A DNA stretch of 64,000 bases from UBA4781 sp963674975. GTDB lineage: Bacteria > Chloroflexota > Anaerolineae > Anaerolineales > Anaerolineaceae. Positions 52,984-61,455 of the stretch are shown here, one piece after another. A program made the position numbers and the translations under genes. A model generated the notes under the pieces. The model saw only the letters and a program-made list of their open reading frames with translations, searched no databases and had not been told where the DNA came from. The first letter of the stretch is position 1; each line of letters opens with the position of its first letter. The DNA lies in NCBI GenBank assembly GCA_963674975.1, contig OY771913.1, positions 434,001-498,000 on the forward strand. Reading direction: 5' to 3'.

Positions 52984-53842
52984 AGCGCCCGGGCAGAATA
53001 TTGAATTGATGAGGTAAGGAATCCAGAGAACAGGTGCGGTCAGATGCAAGATAATCGATCCAGTATGTCGAAAGGGTGGAAGCTTTGGGAGATTCACCCA
53101 GCCATAAGTTGCGTGCCCGCAAAGCGGCAGGTGCAATAGGCACCAGGAACCTTCGTTTTCCCGTATCTTCCATGATCATGCGCAGGATAGTTTGAAACGT
53201 TAAATATTCTCCCCCGCCCAGTTCATAGGTTTTACCGGTGTACTCCGTGTTCTGATACGCTAGATATAGGCAGTTGACCAGGTCATTGATCCAAAGCGGC
53301 TGCAGCAGGATCTCATCGCTTCCGGGTATGGGATAGATCAGCTTGCTGGCTGCCAGCCCGCGCGCAAAATACGAGATGAATCCATCATTTTTCCCGAAAA
53401 TAACGGATGTTCTGAAAATGGTGGTGGCTGCTCCGCTGTTCTGCAGCATTTTTTCAGCGATCGCTTTCGCCCTGAAGGGAGGAAAGCCGGAAGAACGATC
53501 AGCGCCGATATGGCTGAAGAAGAAGATGCGTTCCACTCCTACCTGTTCCGCCGCGCGCAGCAGGTTTTCCAATCCACCTACATCAACAGCTTCCAGATCA
53601 ATGTGCTGTCCTTCTCTTTCAGAGCTTGCCAGATGAAAAACGCAGTCTACCCCTTTCAGGGCAGCCCTGATGCCGCGCTCATCCTGCATACTGCTGACTG
53701 CCACCTCAACGGGGATATCCCGCGGCAGCCGTGGAGAATAACGGGATGGGCGCAGTAAAGCTCGTACCGGCAGTCCGCGCCTGGATAAGAAAGCCACCAA
53801 TGCGCTTCCAACAAATCCCGATGCACCTGTTACCAGAATCAT
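52937..53842 (-). CDS. NAD-dependent epimerase/NDUFA9-like atypical SDR
   Basis: 301 residues. N-terminal VTGASGFVGSALVAFL (GxxGxxG), VDCVFHLAS, an altered active site (HIGADRSSGFPPFRAKA in place of YxxxK), RTSVIFGKNDGF and LLQPLWINDLVNCL. This fits the atypical SDR subgroup that includes NDUFA9 and related NAD(P)-binding proteins, often without catalysis. Its N-terminus is 2 nt from overlapping the divergent gene's upstream frame. Overlaps the GH13 gene end. Confidence 0.83.
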   Translation of the reverse strand: MILVTGASGFVGSALVAFLSRRGLPVRALLRPSRYSPRLPRDIPVEVAVSSMQDERGIRAALKGVDCVFHLASSEREGQHIDLEAVDVGGLENLLRAAEQVGVERIFFFSHIGADRSSGFPPFRAKAIAEKMLQNSGAATTIFRTSVIFGKNDGFISYFARGLAASKLIYPIPGSDEILLQPLWINDLVNCLYLAYQNTEYTGKTYELGGGEYLTFQTILRMIMEDTGKRRFLVPIAPAALRARNLWLGESPKASTLSTYWIDYLASDRTCSLDSLPHQFNILPGRFSEKMKRYLPTARSR

Positions 53843-53918
53843 GAAACTGATTATAGCAGAGAGAAATCGTCAGTTTTGGCATACAACTTGCTACATTACG
53901 GGCAGGAAGCAGAAAATT

Positions 53919-55211
53919 ATGGAACACAACACATCGAAAACAGCTCAAATACAATCACGTCACGCCTTTCACATTCCGGCAGAGATCATGCAGAACGACC
54001 CCACCTATCTCGACCAATTCATCAGCTTCGCTAAAGTCAGTGGTACAGCCCGCGCACTGGTGGAGGTGCTCTCTCCTCAATCGCTGCCTGCCAATTCCAT
54101 CAGCACCCTGACCCAGAACGGGATCCATGTGGATGTCTTTCTCAAGAGCACCCTCAATGAAGAATTTGACCTGTTCTCCTATCAGGACCTGCTGAATAAT
54201 CTGGCTGGATTGAAAGTCGAGCGCGTGATCTTGTTCGATCGCCCCAACCAGCAGAATTTTTGGAAACCGGAGACCTGGATCCAGCCTGACCTGGTGGAGC
54301 ACTTCCTTGAAAAATATATCCTGCTTGCCGAATACTGTCTTGAAAAGAATTTACAACCTGTCTTTCCGCCTCTGCAGCCCGCCGGAGATTACTGGGATAC
54401 CGCTTTCCTGCGTCTTGCGCTGCAAAGCCTGAAAGAAAAAGGCAAAACCAATTTGCTCAATGCTCTCGTTTTAAGTTCCTACGGCTGGACGTATGAGCAC
54501 CCCATGAATTGGGGCGCCGGCGGTCCGGAATGCTGGCCTTCCTCTGCTCCCTACTACACTCCCGAAGACAGCCAGGACCAGCAGGGCTTTCGCGGCTATG
54601 AATGGTACCAGGCTCAAGCGAAAGCGGTTCTGGACAGCAGAGTGCCCATCCTTCTCCTGCAGGCAGGTCGCCAGGCAGAATATGGCAAAGAATTGACCGA
54701 AGATGCCGGCACCCAACAGGCTGAAACAGTGCAGGGAATCTTGAAAATGCTCTACCCTGATGCCTTCCAGAATACACAAGAAAACACCGCCAATCTGCTT
54801 CCTGAAACGGTCGTCTCCTGTAATTTTCTGGTAGATCTGGATTGGGACAAACTCAAGAGCCTGTTCAACGGTCTTTCCTCCTCGCAGAACACGCTAACCG
54901 AAATCGAAACACCCGCAGAAGAAAAGAATATCCCCGCTCCCAAAGTGGAGCATTATTTACTGCTGCCGGATGATACCTGGCAGTTAGATGAAAAGAAAGC
55001 AGCACTCTTGAAACCATTTCTCAACCGCTACCATCCGGTGGTGGGTACTTCGCTGAACATCGCGCTGGATGCCAAAGAAGTGACCCTGGTTGTCACCAAT
55101 CAGGAAGAAGCAGAAGAAAAGATATCCGTATTACAGCAAAATGAAGGGATCATGATCCGCAAGATGCGGATGAAATCCATTCCTTCATTGGAGGTCAGTC
55201 ATGATCATTAG
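53919..55211 (+). CDS. Unknown protein encoded ahead of an FtsZ paralog
   Basis: 430 residues, acidic, no signal peptide or membrane helix, hence probably cytoplasmic. The first about 280 residues alternate strands and helices like a TIM barrel, with YGWTYEHPMNWGAGG and EDSQDQQGFRGYEWYQ recalling glycoside-hydrolase-like sequence. A variable Glu/Pro linker (about 315-335) and a C-terminal part of about 90 residues follow. I do not recognise a family with confidence. The ATG at 53919 has AGGAAG upstream. It overlaps the ftsZ-like gene by 11 nt, so the proteins are made together. Confidence 0.62.
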   Translation: MEHNTSKTAQIQSRHAFHIPAEIMQNDPTYLDQFISFAKVSGTARALVEVLSPQSLPANSISTLTQNGIHVDVFLKSTLNEEFDLFSYQDLLNNLAGLKVERVILFDRPNQQNFWKPETWIQPDLVEHFLEKYILLAEYCLEKNLQPVFPPLQPAGDYWDTAFLRLALQSLKEKGKTNLLNALVLSSYGWTYEHPMNWGAGGPECWPSSAPYYTPEDSQDQQGFRGYEWYQAQAKAVLDSRVPILLLQAGRQAEYGKELTEDAGTQQAETVQGILKMLYPDAFQNTQENTANLLPETVVSCNFLVDLDWDKLKSLFNGLSSSQNTLTEIETPAEEKNIPAPKVEHYLLLPDDTWQLDEKKAALLKPFLNRYHPVVGTSLNIALDAKEVTLVVTNQEEAEEKISVLQQNEGIMIRKMRMKSIPSLEVSHDH

Positions 55212-56394
55212 AGGTAAAGACACGGCAGAATTCAAAGAAAACATGCCCGTAATCAAAGTAATGGGATTGGGCGGCGCGGGCTGCAACACCATCAACCGCA
55301 TGCTCGCCCTTGGGATCGATCACGTGGAATACATCGCAGCCAACACCGACCAGCAGGCGCTGCATGCCAGCAAAGCCCAGCGCACCATCCTGCTTGGACC
55401 GGAACTGACCAAAGGACTGGGCGCTGGCGGCAATCCCCAGATGGGAAAGCTGGCAGCCGAAGAGAGCTTCCGCGAGATCTATAATGCACTGGAAGGAGCC
55501 GATATGGTCTTTATGACCGCCGGAATGGGCGGCGGAACCGGCACCGGTGCCATCGCCATCGCGGCGCGCATCGCTAAATCGATGGGAATTCTGGTGATCG
55601 CTTTTGTGACCACCCCCTTCTCCTTCGAGTTCGGAAAGCGCAAGAATAATGCCGATGAAGGTATTTCACAGCTGCGCCCCTACACCGATACCCTCATCAC
55701 CATCCCCAACGATAAATTACTGCAGGTTGCCCCGCACGACCTGCCGCTGGATATGTCTTTCCGCCTTGCAGATGACGCCCTGCGCATGGGCATCCAAAGC
55801 ATTTCGGAACTGATCGCCAAACCCGGGCTGATCAACATCGATTCTTCCCACATTCTGCGCCTGATGGAATCAGGCGGCGGAACCTATATGGCAATGGGAA
55901 GCGGATCAGGCGACAGCCGCACCATGCAGGCGATCAACAAAGCCATCAACCACCCCCTGCTGGATGCCGTCGCGCTGGATCAGGCGCAGGGAGTGATCGT
56001 CAATTTCCGCGTGAACGCTGCGCTGCCCTTTGAAGAATTGAATGACGCGCTGAACCTCATCAAGCGCAGCACGGGTGAAAACTGCGAGATCATCCCCGGC
56101 GTGATGCTGGATGAAAACATGAAAGAAGATTGCGAAGTTATCCTGATCGCCACCGGCATCGGCTGCACGGATGTCAGTGATCCCGACCTGGCTTACCTCA
56201 AGCATTTCGGCAGACCGCAGGTACCCGCCAGTCCGGAGCAGAAAATTCCATCTGCCGTACCGGCACAGGAAGAAAAGAAGAACGACATCTTATCTGTCCC
56301 TTCGTATTTGCGCAACCGTCAAATTCCGATAGAATTAATTGAGGAAGAATATGCAAAAAAACATTTACGACCAGATCTGCAGCCAGATCTATAA
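55201..56394 (+). CDS. FtsZ paralog with altered T7 loop
   Basis: 397 residues of the FtsZ/tubulin GTPase family. GTP-binding parts are intact: MGLGGAGCNTINRM, GLGAGGNP, and the tubulin signature GGGTGTG (110-116). The T7 loop, which completes the GTPase site of the next subunit, reads N212-I-D214-S-S-H217 instead of NxDxxD, so the second catalytic Asp is His. The C-terminus keeps a VPSYLRNR stretch (about 366-373) like the FtsA-binding tail. It is not in a division cluster (no ftsA, ftsQ or mur genes). It could be a slow-hydrolysing filament or a second FtsZ. FtsZ-family membership itself is certain. Confidence 0.88.
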   Translation: MIIRGKDTAEFKENMPVIKVMGLGGAGCNTINRMLALGIDHVEYIAANTDQQALHASKAQRTILLGPELTKGLGAGGNPQMGKLAAEESFREIYNALEGADMVFMTAGMGGGTGTGAIAIAARIAKSMGILVIAFVTTPFSFEFGKRKNNADEGISQLRPYTDTLITIPNDKLLQVAPHDLPLDMSFRLADDALRMGIQSISELIAKPGLINIDSSHILRLMESGGGTYMAMGSGSGDSRTMQAINKAINHPLLDAVALDQAQGVIVNFRVNAALPFEELNDALNLIKRSTGENCEIIPGVMLDENMKEDCEVILIATGIGCTDVSDPDLAYLKHFGRPQVPASPEQKIPSAVPAQEEKKNDILSVPSYLRNRQIPIELIEEEYAKKHLRPDLQPDL

Positions 56395-56569
56395 GAAATA
56401 CCCCGCTGTCAAGAACAGCAAGCCGGAAGTCAAGGCGCAGCCCAATGGAGATTTCCTGCTCATCTTTGGCGCCCGGCAGAAGACCGCCAACGGGCATACC
56501 ATGCCCACCACCCTGCGCGTCACCGCGGATGAAAAAGGCAAGATCAAAAAGGTCAGCAGTTCGAGGTAA
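56351..56569 (+). CDS. Small basic protein overlapping the ftsZ-like gene
   Basis: 72 residues, Lys-rich, beginning MQKNIYDQICSQIYKKYP, with a short beta-rich core (FLLIFGARQKTAN, PTTLRVTADEKGKIKKV). ATG at 56351 has GAGGAAG directly upstream and lies 44 nt inside the ftsZ-like gene. No family recognised. Third gene of the operon, so it may modulate the filament or its partner. Confidence 0.6.
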   Translation: MQKNIYDQICSQIYKKYPAVKNSKPEVKAQPNGDFLLIFGARQKTANGHTMPTTLRVTADEKGKIKKVSSSR

Positions 56570-56601
56570 ACCTGTAATTATCCACCTGTGTTCCTCTTGG
56601 T

Positions 56602-58059
56602 CTATTTTCTTTTTCGTTTTCTTTTGCGCTTTCTTCGATGTTTTTCTTTTTCTATTGGATATTCATACACAATTTCTTCATGTTTTTTAACGTTATTGAG
56701 TAGATTAAAGTCTATCTTTAATTTTGACGCTTCAGCATTTTTGGTTTGATCCCATTCTCTTGCATTTAAATATAATGCATCTTCCGAGTGATATTCGCCA
56801 AAACCTGATTCTGTAGCTATACCTATAATATCTAAAGCATCAGGAAAATCATGTTTTACCACCATACAATAGCTTTGAAGAAAAAAATCCCGTGCTTCTC
56901 TGTATTCTTCTTCAGTTTTCTTTTTTGATTTTGGTAATAAAAGAAAAACATAATATGGATCACTAGGAATAATAGGTGTAACTACTCTCACTCCTCTCTC
57001 AGATGCAGGAGTTTTTTCTATTAATTCAAATAATAAATGCGTTAAAAATCTTCTTTTTGTTCTCGATTCACGCGCTAAAAATCTTAATATAATTTCTTGA
57101 TCATTTGATCCATCAGGATATTTTTTATACTGCGTGTCATTCAGAATATGAGTTACAAACTCTTCAATCAATGCATCCCAAGCATAACTCACTTCATTAG
57201 CTTCTTTTTGTGACTTATATTCAGGACTGTTAATAAAATCTATCCATAAACCTTCATCAAAATAGACCATTTGAAATTTACCTTGAAGTTCATCGTCGAA
57301 AATGAAGTCATGTTCACCAATGCTATCAATACCTTTTAGGTAATAAGCTAGCAGTTCTTCCTCTCCTGCTGCACAGATTATTTTTTTATTTCCGAATAGC
57401 TTTTCTTTTTTTTCAAGATATAACGTAAAGTCAGAAATTGTATCGAGATAATTTAATAAGATTTCAACTGTTGTATCATCAAATACATGGACAAATCCTC
57501 GCTTTAGGTTTATTTGTCCAATAAAAAAAGGTAGCCCCCCACTTTCTATTTTTTTCAAATGATCGTCACCAATGATATTAGAAAGAATCATTAAACTCCC
57601 ACTGCCACCCAATCTCAATTTACATTGATCTGAAGCTCCATGTGCAACAATTATTCTATGGAATTTTGTTTCTGATAAATCCGGAAGGTTTATTGGAAAT
57701 TTCTGGTTACAATGCTTATCAATAAATATCCGTTCTGGATGTTCACGAATCCATCTCTCTGCACCATATAATTGTTTACCAGATTCAAGAATTGCTTTTC
57801 TCACCCATCTTGACCAATCGATACCAATATCTCCTGTATTAGGAAATGCAATATCCTTATCTGAGAAAATAATTACATGGTTCTCAAATACAACTAAGAG
57901 ATCACAGATTTCTTTTCCACCCTTCGAATCTCCTCCACTTGACTGATCACGAAAGACTCCAGGATAACTCCACAACCTTAAGAAGGATTTTTCACATAAT
58001 TTTTGAAGATATTTTTCAGATGCATTAATACCATCTGATCGAATAATTTTTTTCCCCAT
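56602..58059 (-). CDS. Nuclease-like hypothetical protein in an AT-rich patch
   Basis: 485 residues. The N-terminal part (about 35-75) has SGGDSKGGKEICDLLVVF and IIFSDKDI, resembling restriction-endonuclease-like domains seen in orphan genes of variable islands. Then WSRWVRKAI, GAERWIREHPERIF, RIIVAHG. The rest is unrecognised. The end is a pure Lys/Arg tail of about 15 residues. Base composition is visibly more AT-rich than its neighbours and the codon choice differs, which suggests recent acquisition. A defence role is a guess. Confidence 0.65.
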   Translation of the reverse strand: MGKKIIRSDGINASEKYLQKLCEKSFLRLWSYPGVFRDQSSGGDSKGGKEICDLLVVFENHVIIFSDKDIAFPNTGDIGIDWSRWVRKAILESGKQLYGAERWIREHPERIFIDKHCNQKFPINLPDLSETKFHRIIVAHGASDQCKLRLGGSGSLMILSNIIGDDHLKKIESGGLPFFIGQINLKRGFVHVFDDTTVEILLNYLDTISDFTLYLEKKEKLFGNKKIICAAGEEELLAYYLKGIDSIGEHDFIFDDELQGKFQMVYFDEGLWIDFINSPEYKSQKEANEVSYAWDALIEEFVTHILNDTQYKKYPDGSNDQEIILRFLARESRTKRRFLTHLLFELIEKTPASERGVRVVTPIIPSDPYYVFLLLPKSKKKTEEEYREARDFFLQSYCMVVKHDFPDALDIIGIATESGFGEYHSEDALYLNAREWDQTKNAEASKLKIDFNLLNNVKKHEEIVYEYPIEKEKHRRKRKRKRKRK

Positions 58060-58360
58060 ATATACTAATCCTTTTCCACTAGATTTAGCGAAATAAAAAA
58101 CACCCTTTTATGAAATTGTACATTCTCTATTCAGAGTTTTTTATATTCCCTACTTATTTTTAAAAAAGAGTTTTTACTAGAATTATTCCTAGTCATTATT
58201 TAACATAATCCCTTGTCAAATTTCCACCTCACTAAAATAACAGAGGTATTGCCTTTACTATTAATTACCGCTTTCATACAAAGAATACGATAAGAATATC
58301 AAATCCCGCTACCTTTATAATTCATCCCACCTTGTTAGCAAGTTCGAAACGTTTCATGGA
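58060..58360. other. AT-rich intergenic stretch
   Basis: About 300 nt of very AT-rich sequence upstream of the nuclease-like gene. I see no gene, RNA or clear repeat in it. It probably contains that gene's promoter (an AAAGGA site and a TATATA run lie close to its start). Confidence 0.5.
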
Positions 58361-58447
58361 TTACGGCTTGAAATGATGGATTAAAAATATTCCCGGTCCC
58401 ATAATGATCGCGCCAATACCAAATCCTAATAGAGCTGTGTCAAGCAT
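58361..58447 (-). CDS. 28-residue single-span membrane peptide (candidate)
   Basis: Minus-strand ORF of 28 codons (MLDTALLGFGIGAIIMGP onward, ending HHFKP) with a strong ribosome site, GGGAGGG, 6 nt before the ATG. Almost the whole peptide is one hydrophobic Gly-containing helix with a basic/His end, like small membrane subunits or regulators. A TATAAT (58487-58482, minus) lies 35 nt upstream. No family recognised. Confidence 0.42.
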   Translation of the reverse strand: MLDTALLGFGIGAIIMGPGIFLIHHFKP

Positions 58448-58516
58448 AATAATCCCTCCCTGATGGTTTCACTCTTCAGTAATTATAGTGAATAATCAAT
58501 ATCATGAGTATAGAAA

Positions 58517-58551
58517 AAGCAGCGGATCATTCGATATATAAACCGCTGCTT
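58517..58551 (-). terminator. Terminator of the alcohol dehydrogenase gene
   Basis: Stem AAGCAGCGG / CCGCTGCTT with a 17-nt loop. The A run on the plus strand becomes a U run for minus-strand transcripts. Confidence 0.65.
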
Positions 58552-58575
58552 CTTATTTTTTCTAGCATCTTTTCT

Positions 58576-59763
58576 TTACAATGCCCGGGTAAGGATCTCT
58601 TCCATCTCTTCTGGAGTCAGTTTAATGCAGTTGCCTTTCATGCTGCTGGAAACCGCTGATTTTTCAATGATCATCGGGAAATCCTCTTTCTTCATGCCGT
58701 ATGAGGAAAGCCCCTTGATGTTCATGGATTTCACCAGATCGGCGATCCAGCGCACCCCGTCTTCCACGGTCGCTTTTGGATTATTAGTGATGATCTGCGC
58801 CACTTCCGTATAGCGTCCCAATATGGGGTTCTCCGCGTCACGCGCTTTCAATGCCTTGACGTTGACGTCCATCACATGCGGCAGCAGGGCTGCGCAGATG
58901 GCTCCGTGTGGTCCGTGATAGATGCCGCCCAGCGGACCGGCAAATCCATGTACCGCACCCAGCTTGGCATTCGCCAGTGCAATGCCGCCGAACAAACTGG
59001 CGATGGACATATCTTCGCGTGCATCAATATCCTGCCCATTCGTATAAGCTTTATACAGCGAGCGGCTGGCACGCAGCATTCCTTCCCGGCATAGAGAATC
59101 CGTGAGCGGATTTGCCAGCCAGGAGACGTACGGTTCGATCACCTGTGTGAACGCATCCAGCCCGGTGCTGGCAGTAACCGCCGGCGGAACGCTGAGAGTT
59201 AACTCGGGGTCCACAATCGCCAGTTCTGCGATCATCAGCGGGCTGCGCAGGCTGACCTTCACATTATGCTCCGGGGAAGACAGCACCGCGTTGGCGGATA
59301 CTTCCGCTCCGGTTCCCGAGGTGGTGGGAACAGCAATGAAAGGCATCGATCTTTTGGTGATCTTTTTCCCCTTCCCGATCACTTCCAGGTAATCGATACA
59401 TTCGCCGGAATTCGCCATGATCGCGCTGATGGCTTTGGCGGTATCGATGGCGCTTCCCCCGCCAATCCCCACAAACACATCGACCTGATTCTCTTTTGAA
59501 AAGAGAATCCCCTTTTCGATCAGGTCTATGGTCGGTTCACTGGTCACCAGATAGCGGAATGTCTGGATACCCTTAGCCATTAATTCTTTTTCAATATCTA
59601 CACCAAGTTCTTTAATGGCATCCAGATTTGTATAATCTGGCTCCTTGATCTTGTTTGTGGTAATTAAAACCCGCTTCCCCAATGCAGGAATTGCTGTAAT
59701 CAGTTCTTTTACTTTCGATCGTCCAAACAAAATGCTGGTTGCCGTTGAAAACTTGAAATCCAT
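58576..59763 (-). CDS. Iron-containing alcohol dehydrogenase
   Basis: 395 residues, group III ADH fold: FSTATSILFGRSKV, NAD site VGIGGGSAIDTAKAI, PTTSGTGAEVSANAV, ASTGLDAFTQVIEPY, and iron ligands in GAVHGFAGPLGGIYHGPHGAICA (Asp/His set). Oxidises or reduces an alcohol/aldehyde of unknown identity. Divergent from the IclR gene with a 248-nt shared control region holding paired operators, so it is almost certainly controlled by that regulator. Confidence 0.92.
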   Translation of the reverse strand: MDFKFSTATSILFGRSKVKELITAIPALGKRVLITTNKIKEPDYTNLDAIKELGVDIEKELMAKGIQTFRYLVTSEPTIDLIEKGILFSKENQVDVFVGIGGGSAIDTAKAISAIMANSGECIDYLEVIGKGKKITKRSMPFIAVPTTSGTGAEVSANAVLSSPEHNVKVSLRSPLMIAELAIVDPELTLSVPPAVTASTGLDAFTQVIEPYVSWLANPLTDSLCREGMLRASRSLYKAYTNGQDIDAREDMSIASLFGGIALANAKLGAVHGFAGPLGGIYHGPHGAICAALLPHVMDVNVKALKARDAENPILGRYTEVAQIITNNPKATVEDGVRWIADLVKSMNIKGLSSYGMKKEDFPMIIEKSAVSSSMKGNCIKLTPEEMEEILTRAL

Positions 59764-59804
59764 AATATCTCCTTCTTGTTCTTTATTATATCGGATTTAT
59801 GAAA

Positions 59805-59841
59805 TGTCCACTAATTGAACACACTGTTTTATTATTGAACA
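59805..59841. promoter_or_regulatory. Paired operator sites next to the alcohol dehydrogenase
   Basis: TGTCCA-N5-TGAACA (59805-59821) and TGTTTT-N5-TGAACA (59825-59841), starting 20 bp apart, that is about two helical turns. The outer one lies 42 bp before the dehydrogenase start. Likely IclR-type regulator sites. Confidence 0.6.
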
Positions 59842-59949
59842 TTATAATAGATAAGCAGTATTTTATGCAATTCTTTTTGCGGAAAAAGCTGCCTTTGATA
59901 AGAATCTGCGGGTACTCTTTCTTGACACATGGAACGATCGTAATTATAA

Positions 59950-59986
59950 TGTTCATAATACAAACTACGTGTCCATATATTGAACA
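59950..59986. promoter_or_regulatory. Paired operator sites next to the IclR gene
   Basis: TGTTCA-N5-CAAACT (59950-59966, weak right half) and TGTCCA-N5-TGAACA (59970-59986), again 20 bp apart. The second has the same half-sites and spacing as the site at 59805. It lies 25 bp before the regulator's ATG, so autoregulation is likely. Confidence 0.6.
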
Positions 59987-60011
59987 TATAAAAGTGATTG
60001 GAGAGAAATCA

Positions 60012-60776
60012 ATGGGAAAAGAGGATCTGGCGCAAACCCTGCTGAAGGGGCTGGACATTCTCGAATGTGTAGCTGCCGCGGAAAAACCGATTTCGGCTGT
60101 CAGTGTGGCAGAGCGCACCGGTATTTCCAGACCTACCGCCTACCGTCTGCTGATCACGCTGGAAGAAAAAGGATACGTGACCCGCGAAAGCTCAAGTACC
60201 TTCAAGATCGGCTCCTCCGTGATGAAATTATGCAAAAATGAGCTTGACAAACATGAGCTTACAGAAATTGCGAGACCTTCCCTGAAAAAACTCTGCGAAG
60301 CTATTGGAGAAACATCCATCCTCTCTATTCTTTCAGGGACCGATGTGATCAATATTGCCCGGATCGAAAGCCCCAAGACCATCAAGATCGAATCAAAAGT
60401 GGGATCCATTACTCCCGCTTACTGCACAGCCACCGGGAAAGCGATCCTGGCATTTCTGGAGTCATTTAAAAGAAATGAACTCTTATCAAAAATGGAATTC
60501 ATCCGGAGAACCGGGAATACTATAACCAGCGCTGAGGAGCTTCAAGCGCATCTCAAGCAGGTTAAAGCACAGGGCTATGCAGTGGATGATCATGAATATG
60601 ATGACGAAATGAAATGCATCAGCGCCCCGGTATTTGACATGAACGGGAAAGTGATCGCAGCTCTTGGATTCTCTGGGGTTGCTTTTCGAGTTGAAAAATT
60701 GGATCAGGATGAAACCGTCCGTCAGGTAGTAAATGCAGCCAATGATGTGTCTATGAAACTTGGCTATAAGAAGTAG
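60012..60776 (+). CDS. IclR-family transcriptional regulator
   Basis: 254 residues: N-terminal winged helix (about 5-70: LLKGLDILECVA, VSVAERTGISRPTAYRLLITL, EEKGYVTRE) and an IclR effector domain (about 85-250, with TPAYCTATGKAILAFL and AQGYAVDDHEYDDEMKCISAPVFD). GGAGAG precedes the ATG at 60012. The in-frame upstream extension covers the operators and is not coding. Probably represses the divergent dehydrogenase and its own transcript, with a sugar-acid-like effector suggested by the SMP-30 gene downstream. Confidence 0.93.
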   Translation: MGKEDLAQTLLKGLDILECVAAAEKPISAVSVAERTGISRPTAYRLLITLEEKGYVTRESSSTFKIGSSVMKLCKNELDKHELTEIARPSLKKLCEAIGETSILSILSGTDVINIARIESPKTIKIESKVGSITPAYCTATGKAILAFLESFKRNELLSKMEFIRRTGNTITSAEELQAHLKQVKAQGYAVDDHEYDDEMKCISAPVFDMNGKVIAALGFSGVAFRVEKLDQDETVRQVVNAANDVSMKLGYKK

Positions 60777-60809
60777 ACGAAAAATATTATTAATAAAAAG
60801 GAGCGCGCA

Positions 60810-61364
60810 ATGGAATATTTATCATTTACCAAATATCAGATCGAGGAAGTTGGCAGGAAAGTTCTTGATCTCCATCTACAAAAATATCACTGCTCTGAAA
60901 GTCTGATCCGGGCAGTCTGGCCCTATGTTCTCCCTGAAAATGAGCTGACCTCGAGGATATTGAAAATCGCCATGCCCTTCCGCGGTGGTATTGGTGCATC
61001 GATGAGCAGTCACTGCGGCGGTCTCACCATTGGTTTTATGCTCATCGGTGCGATCTATGGGCGCGATAATATCAATGGCGATGGAAAACTTGCTCCGGCT
61101 CTCTGCCGCCAGTACTGGAAAATGTTCCTGGATGAATTCGGCACATCCAACTGCACCCTGCTCCGCCAGGGAGAGCCGGGTCCCGAAGCACCCACCCGCT
61201 GCGGCTGCATTATGGTGCGCTCTGCCCAGCTCATGCTGAAATTTTTCAATAAGATCCATGAAGAAAACCAGCATATTGAAGATATTTATGCCTTCAAACT
61301 GGACCGCAGTCACGAACCCTGCCACGAGCAGGTAGTACCCATAAAATCGAGCGACGAAAAATAA
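60810..61364 (+). CDS. C_GCAxxG_C_C-family redox protein
   Basis: 184 residues with Cys at 28, 69, 99, 115, 131 and 133. The pattern of a Cys, then SHCGGLTIGFMLIG, then two further Cys resembles the C_GCAxxG_C_C family, proposed to be redox or metal-binding and common in anaerobes. Opening YQIEEVGRKVLDLHLQKYHC fits. Starts 33 nt after the IclR gene with AAGGAG upstream, so it belongs to the same transcript. Confidence 0.75.
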   Translation: MEYLSFTKYQIEEVGRKVLDLHLQKYHCSESLIRAVWPYVLPENELTSRILKIAMPFRGGIGASMSSHCGGLTIGFMLIGAIYGRDNINGDGKLAPALCRQYWKMFLDEFGTSNCTLLRQGEPGPEAPTRCGCIMVRSAQLMLKFFNKIHEENQHIEDIYAFKLDRSHEPCHEQVVPIKSSDEK

Positions 61365-61455
61365 ACGATCGAATTATATATTTCCTGATAATTGATCCCA
61401 AAGCATCGATTTCATTTATCAGGTTTTATGAATCATTTTTAAAATTTATTGTTTT

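Noticed and set aside
59799..60011. In-frame N-terminal extension of the IclR regulator
   Set aside because: The extension covers the operator sites, has no ribosome site and does not resemble IclR sequence. The ATG at 60012 begins the winged helix correctly.
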